Below are positions 58,680 through 64,000 of a stretch of 64,000 nt of DNA, piece by piece (within the stretch, counting starts at the first letter, position 1; each line of letters begins with the position of its first letter). A program made the translations under genes and the position numbers. The stretch is from JANXMY01 sp965246745 (lineage in GTDB: Bacteria > Armatimonadota > Armatimonadia > Armatimonadales > Capsulimonadaceae), in NCBI GenBank assembly GCA_965246745.1, contig OZ251980.1, positions 806,001 through 870,000 of the forward strand, written 5' to 3'. The notes beneath the pieces were generated by a model, which was not told the origin of the DNA, made no database searches, and was given only the letters and a program-made list of their open reading frames with translations.

Positions 58680-59639
58680 TTACCACGCCTGCGTGTTCAG
58701 CGTCCCCGCCAGGCGCAGGCCCGCCCGCGCCGCCTGCCGGTCGGCGATCCGGTGGGCCGTCGCGAGATACCCCGGCGGCAGGGTCACGTCGGCGGCTTCC
58801 GGCCCGGTCGGGGTCATCGGCAGGGTTTCTTGGAGGTAAACATACGGCTGCACCAGCGCATTGGATTCTTGAATCCAGCCGAGCAGGTCGCGCCGGACCG
58901 TGTATTGAATCTGCGTTCCTCGTGCGTAATTAGCGGTTTCAATCGGCGCGGCGATTTTGTCAATCTGCGCCGGGTCGCGGGTCGCGCCGAACAGGTCGTC
59001 CCAGAGCGCATGCAGCTTGTGGGGATTTGCCGCCAGCTCCGCAGGGTCGCCGTCCACACTGCCGGCCGCCAGCGATTCATTGTTGCCGCCCCGGTCCCCG
59101 CGCGGAAACTGCGCGGAAAACAGCGTCGCCGTGTGCAGCGGCTGATGGATGTCGCCGATGAGATGCTCCACCCAGCACAGCGCCGCCGCCCGGTCCCCCG
59201 CCGCCGTGCGCTTATCGGTCAAAAGCGCTGTTTCCGCCAGAATCTGCGTCTGGGCATTCGGCGTCGGCACCACTTTCTGCGCGGGGGACAGCGTATAGCC
59301 CGGCGCGGCCACCGGCAGGTCTACATAGTGCCACACCGGGCGGTCGTCGGGCGTTTTGCGGACATCGTCGGGCCAGACCGACGCCTTCATAAACGCCCAC
59401 CGGGCGCTGTCCGTGTACCCGGCGGGCTTCTCGCGCATCCACAGCGGGTAATCCCGGTGCGTCTTCAAGAGCGCCGTCACCGCAGCCTTCGTTTTCGGCG
59501 ACAGATTGTCGTAAGCAATCGCCGCCGTCACCATATGCCCCGTCCCGTTCCAGGCGGCGGCGCGGGGCACAGAGAATGCAAGCAGCGCGAAACACGCCGC
59601 CGCAAAGCCGCAAGAAGGCAGTTGTTTAAGGTTCTTCAT
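58680..59639 (-). CDS. Exported S1/P1-type nuclease
   Basis: 319 aa from the ATG at 59637-59639. Signal peptide with cleavage before W30 (RAAA-WNGTGH), which puts the tri-zinc ligand Trp at the mature N-terminus, as in the family. Other ligand regions: FMKASVWPDDV, WHYVDLP, CWVEHLIGDIHQPLH, RGGNNESL and LHALWDD. It degrades single-stranded DNA/RNA to 5'-nucleotides in the periplasm or outside, and perhaps serves nucleoside scavenging together with nupC. Confidence 0.92.
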   Translation of the reverse strand: MKNLKQLPSCGFAAACFALLAFSVPRAAAWNGTGHMVTAAIAYDNLSPKTKAAVTALLKTHRDYPLWMREKPAGYTDSARWAFMKASVWPDDVRKTPDDRPVWHYVDLPVAAPGYTLSPAQKVVPTPNAQTQILAETALLTDKRTAAGDRAAALCWVEHLIGDIHQPLHTATLFSAQFPRGDRGGNNESLAAGSVDGDPAELAANPHKLHALWDDLFGATRDPAQIDKIAAPIETANYARGTQIQYTVRRDLLGWIQESNALVQPYVYLQETLPMTPTGPEAADVTLPPGYLATAHRIADRQAARAGLRLAGTLNTQAW

Positions 59640-59690
59640 ACGGATGTGTTCGGCACAAGTGCAGAAAAATCCTGTTTGCCTCAACAAAAA

Positions 59691-59725
59691 CCGCCCGGCC
59701 TGCTCTTCATGAGCAGGCCGGGCGG
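59691..59725 (-). terminator. Rho-independent terminator of the aspartyl protease-like gene
   Basis: 15-bp perfect stem CCGCCCGGCCTGCTC with its complement and 5-nt loop, then a TTTTTGTTGA run on the minus strand; 12 bp past the stop of the gene at 59737. Confidence 0.92.
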
Positions 59726-59736
59726 CTTGCCGGAAG

Positions 59737-60781
59737 TTACCGAGCCGTTTCTAAGGCGGTTTTTTCCGACAAGTAGGGATTGAGATACATCTGCTTGCTG
59801 GAAAGCGACAGCAGCAGTTTGTAACGCTGCAACAAGTCTGTTCCGAGCGTGAAACCGGGAGCAAGCGTATCATTATCGGGATAGTAAAGCGGCACATTGT
59901 GCAGCGTCTGATCACCGATTTGGAGCGTTTCCACCCGCACCCGGTTGATTTTGTATGGGCCATTGATGCCGGTTGCCCACAGCCGCGTGTCGTCCGACTG
60001 CAAATGGAGATGCTGCGCCGTTCTTCGTGGGATCATCGTGTAAATCGTTCCCGTGTCAACAAGCAGGTCGGCGTCAGCTCTTTCCGTTTTCTCTTGCAGC
60101 GTCACCGAAACACGCGGCAACCCATCTGCCTTAACTGTCAGCGGTATCGGGGCGGCTTTGCCTAAGCCGAGCTGACTCAAAACGCCGCGAGTGATTTTGT
60201 CCGGCAAAGTGAAGCTGATGCGCTGCAACAGAAAGTCGAAGACGATATTGAATTGTACAAAAAAATTGGCTCCGATTACACCATCAATATGGGTTCCTGC
60301 AAAGGAGTCGAAAAAGTCATCCCGTGGTATCACAACGTCCCCATGCAGCTTTAACGGCAGCAGTGTGACGGGATTGACAGGAGGAATTTGGAAATCGGAA
60401 ACAGTGGCTTCGCTCATAGGCACGCTTCCCACTGTAACACGTTTTCCATTTCGGTAAGATGGCATCGGCAAAAGCCCTTGGCGTAACGCCATTGTATCCG
60501 AAAGAATGCAGTAGCTAGATGCGGTATCAAGTAACCAGGTCGCGGTTTTTGTCTTGTCACCGTTGAAGTACCCCGTGACAACCAACTGGTAGCCATCCAG
60601 GCGCGGCGGCCTCACGACGGATTGGTCGAAATGGGCAGGTGGTCATATTAGGAGGTGCATCTTGTCCAGATAACGGAAGACTGAAGGTAGGCATTTGAAA
60701 TTGCGCGGAGGCTGGCACAGGTTGGAGAAACAGCATGACCCATGTCGCTAAACTCCACAGCAAACATTCTCTAAGTTTCAT
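59737..60781 (-). pseudogene. Exported aspartyl protease-like protein with a frameshift after the signal peptide
   Basis: The ATG at 60779-60781 follows AGGAG and encodes a signal peptide (CLLWSLATWVMLFLQPVPAS) and about 25 mature residues, ending near 60650 in APPN. The rest is in another frame and continues as PPAHFDQSVVRPPRLDGYQL, with two Asp-containing active-site motifs (LLDTASSYCILS and LLVDTGTIYTMIP) and a flap-like region, down to 59739. Both frames together make a 340-aa clan AA peptidase with signal. A one-base indel around 60640-60650 splits them. It could be a genuine mutation, a sequencing error, or be rescued by reinitiation at the GTG at 60615 (292 aa). Confidence 0.6.
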
Positions 60782-60864
60782 GGCGCTCCTAAAAAGAGCA
60801 GAGCAGGACGCTGATGCGCTCCTGCCCTGCAATGTTGATTGATCATCTCAAACGTGCCGCAGTT

Positions 60865-63800
60865 TCATCCCAGATCCCATTTTAAGAGAAACATAGCAGA
60901 AAAATTGTTTCTTCGCCCTGAGCCGACGGAATCCATAAAGCTGAAAGGCCCACTTTTATAGCTGAGATTGCCCGAATAGTTTCCGGGTTGAGGGCCATAG
61001 CTGTATGAGCCTGATAATGTTCCGCCGCCGGCCGACACATGAAAGCTACCCGAGCTAGAAACGGTAGTAGCCCCCGTGCCGATACCACGAATAGTAGTTG
61101 TGGAAGACCCGGACCCAGCAGAGTAGGTGACTGTCAAAGAAAGTCCTTGAGAAGGTTTGAACGAAGGGTCAAACGTAACTTTGTGCCCACTGGGGTCAAA
61201 GCCATCAACGGGATCGCCATCGCAGTAGGCATAGGGCGACTGCGACAAGTCCGTGTCGCGCGTCAAGAAGCACCCAAGCGTCGGGTCGTAGTACCGCGCT
61301 CCCACCTTTTGGTAGCTGTAACCCACCGACAAGCCCGTCGGCGCGATCCCGTCCTGACGGTAGCCCGACGATGCCTGGAATGAGTACGCGCTGGCCGTGC
61401 CCCCCATGAACGAACCCACCCCGAACGCATCCGAGCGGTTCGCACTCGTGATCTGCTGACCCGCGTTTGTCGTCTGGCGCACGCTCCCCCGCCCGTCGGT
61501 CAAAGGGTACTCCCCGTTGCACCGAACCAGGCCGTTTCCCCACACATACTGCGCCAGCAAAGTGCCGCTCCCCGTCTTCTCCTCCAAGATCTGCTCCCCG
61601 TCCAGGTAGTAGCCCGTCAGCACCCCGTTCACGCTTTTGTTCACCTGGCGGCCAAGCGCGTCATAACCATACACCGAGGTCTGCCCCGGCTTCGTAATAC
61701 TTGTCAGGCGGTCATCGTAATCATACCCGAAGTTTGTCACCAGATTGCCGTTGATCGTCTCGCTGATCCGGTCGCCGTTGGCGTTGTAGGCCAGCACAAA
61801 CGTATTGTACCCGCCCGCCCCCGTCGGCTCGTCGTCGGCATCGTAAGTGAACGGGTTGTCCGACCCATTGTTGAAGTTGGTCCGGTTCCCCGCCGGGTCG
61901 TAGCTATAGTGCGAGTTGATCGAACCCGGCCCCGTGCGGACTTCCGCCGTCAGGTGTCCCTGCGCGTCGTAGCCGTAAGCGGTCTGGGTCGGCCCCGGCG
62001 TGACATCGGTGTTGGTGCTCGTGCCTTCGTTGGTGCCGACAATCTGGCCGTCTTGGTTGTAGCTGTAGCCGTAGGAGGAGAAGATGACGCTGCCGCCGTT
62101 CCAGTTGTAGTAGTTGTGCAGGCTGCCGTCGGGGTTGTAGTATTGGTCTACCCGCGTGCCGTTGGGGTTGTACAGGTGGCTCTGATGGCCGTCGGCATCG
62201 TAAGTGTAGCTGGTGGTGCCGGCGCTGTCGCCGACGGCGGCCAGCTCATTGCGGGCGGAGTAGGCGTAGGAGATGACGCGCCCGTCAAAGTCGGTGACCG
62301 AGGACAGCAGCCCTTTTTGTCCGGGGCCGTCGTAGGTGTGGGTGATGTCTCGGGTGCTGCCGTAGTATTCCGCCGTCATGCGGTTGTCGCCGTCGTAGGC
62401 GCGTGTCCAGGTGCCGGCGTAGTTTGCGAACAGGGTCAGGTTGCTGTTGGCGTCGTAGGCGTAGGTGCTGCTGCTGGCGTCGGGGTAGGAGGTTTTTGTG
62501 TTCCGCTCCCAGGCGTCGGGGGCGTAGGTGGTAGTACGGCCCATTGCATCGGTGCGGGAGGTCTGGAAGCCGAGGCCGTCATAGGTCCACTGCGTTTTGC
62601 GGCCCATCGGCGTGGTGACGCTGCTGAGGTAGCCGTTAGCGTCGTAAGTGTAGGCCGTATGATGATTGTTGGCGTCGTACTTGTCAGTCACAAGGCCGTG
62701 CCCACTATATCCAGCCGCTACAGTGAAAGTTGTCGTGGCTTTGACGCTGCCCGCCGCGTCTTTTTGCTGCACCTGCGTCAAGTTATCAAGAGCATCGTAG
62801 GCGTTGGCGACGCTGCGCCCGGACGGGGCAGTAACCGTCAGCAGCTTATTATGCGTGTTGTAGGTGTAAGTTGTCGTATTGCCGGAGGGGTCTTTGGCGG
62901 TCAGCGTATTACCCATGCCGTCAAACGTGTAGCTCCAGGGCTGACCGTTGCGGTCTTTGCGCTGCGTGACATTGTTGTCGCCGTCATAGGAATAATATTC
63001 CGCGTAGCCGAGGGCGTCGGTCACGGACGTAAGCTGGCCCTTCGCATTGTAAGTGTGGACTACAGCATGACCGTTGGCGTCGGTAATAATCGTCGCCGTC
63101 GCGCTGGGGCTGCCGTATGCAAATGTCGTTTGGCTCCCGACAGCATCTTTTTCCCAGGCCAGGCTGTTGTCTGAGTTGTAGGAAAACGTCTCAGCATTGC
63201 CTCGCCTATCGGTATACCGGGTGACATTGTGATTGCCGTCGTAGCCGAAACCCGCAGCATAAGATGCGCCGTTGATCACCGGCCAAGAAACGCCAGCGAG
63301 ATTGCCGCCGCCGTCGTAGCTCAGGGTCCAGCGACGGTTCAACGGGTCGGTTACGCTGGTCAGCAAATTGTTGGTGTAGCCGAACGTGAGCGTGCGCCCG
63401 GTCGCATCGGCGACTGTCTGGACCAGGTTTGTGCCCGCAACATAGTTGACTGTGATTATATTGATGTTCTCATCACTGATCGAACCAAGCCGAAAGAGGT
63501 TCGGGTTAGCGGTTTGCCCAAAAGAAAATTGGGTTTGATTTTTCAAGGTCAGCCTGTAATATGGTTGACCGGGCGACAGACTGGACCTCAGTGTTGAGGT
63601 CAGCAAAAGGGTATCGTGGATGCCGGGCGGCGCGGTGTAGGTTCCAGTCGTTGTTTTCGTGAACACATAAACACACCCGTCGCCCCAGTGAACAGTGACA
63701 TTGCCGTTGGCGCTCACGGTCAAAGTGGCGTCGTAGCTTGTCAGCCACTTGGGGCCGAGTTCGCCGCTGCTCGTGCTTTGGCTGTTGTGGTTCAAGGTTA

Positions 63801-64000
63801 AGTCCACCGGAAGCCCGCCGCGCTGCCGCCAGGAAACGAGGCTGACCGAGGTGAGCTTGTTGCCGGTGCCGGTGTTGGCATCGTCCACAGAGCCGACCCA
63901 TGAATAAGCCGGGCCGGGAGAAGCGGCGGCATTGCCGCCCCCTCCGCCGCCTTCCACCGGGTCAGGCTTAATCGCAGCGGCATGCAGGGGAGTCAGGGAA
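60865..64000 (-). CDS. RHS/YD-repeat protein, 5' end outside the window
   Basis: At least 1045 residues; the frame is open to the window edge, so the N-terminus is missing. Long array of YD repeats (ALGYAEYYSYDGDNNVTQRK, NGQPWSYTFDGMGN and so on) making a beta-spiral cage, and the RHS core end GYSYQKVGARYYDPTLGCFL, TRDTDLSQSPYAYCDGDP and DGFDPSGH. After that, the C-terminal extension of about 100 residues is Gly/Ser/Thr-rich and strand-like (TVTYSAGSGSSTTT and so on) rather than a known nuclease or deaminase toxin. No obvious immunity gene follows. Function as secreted toxin carrier or surface adhesin cannot be decided. Confidence 0.8.
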   Translation of the reverse strand, partial: SLTPLHAAAIKPDPVEGGGGGGNAAASPGPAYSWVGSVDDANTGTGNKLTSVSLVSWRQRGGLPVDLTLNHNSQSTSSGELGPKWLTSYDATLTVSANGNVTVHWGDGCVYVFTKTTTGTYTAPPGIHDTLLLTSTLRSSLSPGQPYYRLTLKNQTQFSFGQTANPNLFRLGSISDENINIITVNYVAGTNLVQTVADATGRTLTFGYTNNLLTSVTDPLNRRWTLSYDGGGNLAGVSWPVINGASYAAGFGYDGNHNVTRYTDRRGNAETFSYNSDNSLAWEKDAVGSQTTFAYGSPSATATIITDANGHAVVHTYNAKGQLTSVTDALGYAEYYSYDGDNNVTQRKDRNGQPWSYTFDGMGNTLTAKDPSGNTTTYTYNTHNKLLTVTAPSGRSVANAYDALDNLTQVQQKDAAGSVKATTTFTVAAGYSGHGLVTDKYDANNHHTAYTYDANGYLSSVTTPMGRKTQWTYDGLGFQTSRTDAMGRTTTYAPDAWERNTKTSYPDASSSTYAYDANSNLTLFANYAGTWTRAYDGDNRMTAEYYGSTRDITHTYDGPGQKGLLSSVTDFDGRVISYAYSARNELAAVGDSAGTTSYTYDADGHQSHLYNPNGTRVDQYYNPDGSLHNYYNWNGGSVIFSSYGYSYNQDGQIVGTNEGTSTNTDVTPGPTQTAYGYDAQGHLTAEVRTGPGSINSHYSYDPAGNRTNFNNGSDNPFTYDADDEPTGAGGYNTFVLAYNANGDRISETINGNLVTNFGYDYDDRLTSITKPGQTSVYGYDALGRQVNKSVNGVLTGYYLDGEQILEEKTGSGTLLAQYVWGNGLVRCNGEYPLTDGRGSVRQTTNAGQQITSANRSDAFGVGSFMGGTASAYSFQASSGYRQDGIAPTGLSVGYSYQKVGARYYDPTLGCFLTRDTDLSQSPYAYCDGDPVDGFDPSGHKVTFDPSFKPSQGLSLTVTYSAGSGSSTTTIRGIGTGATTVSSSGSFHVSAGGGTLSGSYSYGPQPGNYSGNLSYKSGPFSFMDSVGSGRRNNFSAMFLLKWDLG

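Noticed and set aside
61909..63174. 421-codon plus-strand frame rich in Val/Gly within the RHS region
   Set aside because: Low-complexity antisense reading of the YD repeats; the minus frame has clear domain structure.

Overview
The window is a dense, GC-rich stretch of bacterial chromosome with about 55 protein-coding genes on both strands and no tRNA, rRNA or CRISPR array that I can see. A lipid A-type acyltransferase at the left edge, a PEP-CTERM-like surface protein and a secretin-like protein indicate a diderm (outer-membrane) organism. The large DUF6785-like membrane protein, the TIM-barrel and GH130 sugar genes and the CrtY/Blh carotenoid pair would suit an Armatimonadota-type bacterium, but that placement is only a guess from gene content.

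Layout. 1-9.4 kb (mostly minus): LpxL-like acyltransferase, aldo/keto reductase, SDR, two small Gly/Ser-rich secreted proteins (one frameshifted by a 31-bp tandem duplication), MsrB, thioesterase-M42 peptidase, alpha/beta hydrolase, alanine racemase and a phosphodiester-glycosidase-like protein. 9.5-19.6 kb: DUF6785-like membrane protein, small secretin, sugar isomerase-like protein, VWA membrane protein, upp, Fic protein, GH130 enzyme, Lon-substrate-domain protein. 19.7-21.8 kb: lycopene cyclase plus Blh-type beta-carotene dioxygenase, a route to retinal. 22.1-25.4 kb: an AT-richer block of three TPR-like secreted proteins and a broken secreted gene. 25.6-28.0 kb: GT2, methyltransferase and metallophosphoesterase operon. 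28.2-29.7 kb: DGQHR plus GIY-YIG cassette. 30.9-34.3 kb: an accessory patchwork (IS630 relic, argH fragment, SUKH protein, ppk2 with a displaced 3' end, XisHI). 34.4-36.5 kb: groESL under CIRCE. 36.5-39.1 kb: secreted and surface proteins. 39.3-41.6 kb: an Eco29kI-like restriction-modification island inserted at the 3' end of nupC. 43.2-52.9 kb: fba, a long inverted repeat, trpE, a HEPN pair, truncated pcp, dgt and an AhbA/AhbB-like fusion. 53.0-64.0 kb: glycoside hydrolase, an AAA ATPase-TOPRIM pair, nadE, S1/P1 nuclease, a frameshifted aspartyl protease and a large RHS/YD-repeat protein running off the right edge.

Themes. (1) Several genes have a -10 box only 3 to 8 nt before the start codon and no Shine-Dalgarno, which implies leaderless mRNAs. 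(2) Accessory and defence-type genes are scattered as small cassettes between housekeeping genes. Two of them lie next to short duplications of the 3' end of the neighbouring gene (nupC and ppk2), so 3' gene ends look like integration points. (3) Short tandem duplications of 13 to 31 bp are frequent; they sit in or beside genes and promoters, and one breaks a reading frame. The strongest candidates for new biology are the AAA-TOPRIM pair (54.7-56.5 kb), the DGQHR/GIY-YIG pair (28.2-29.7 kb), the R-M island at nupC and the HEPN pair (46.9-47.8 kb).
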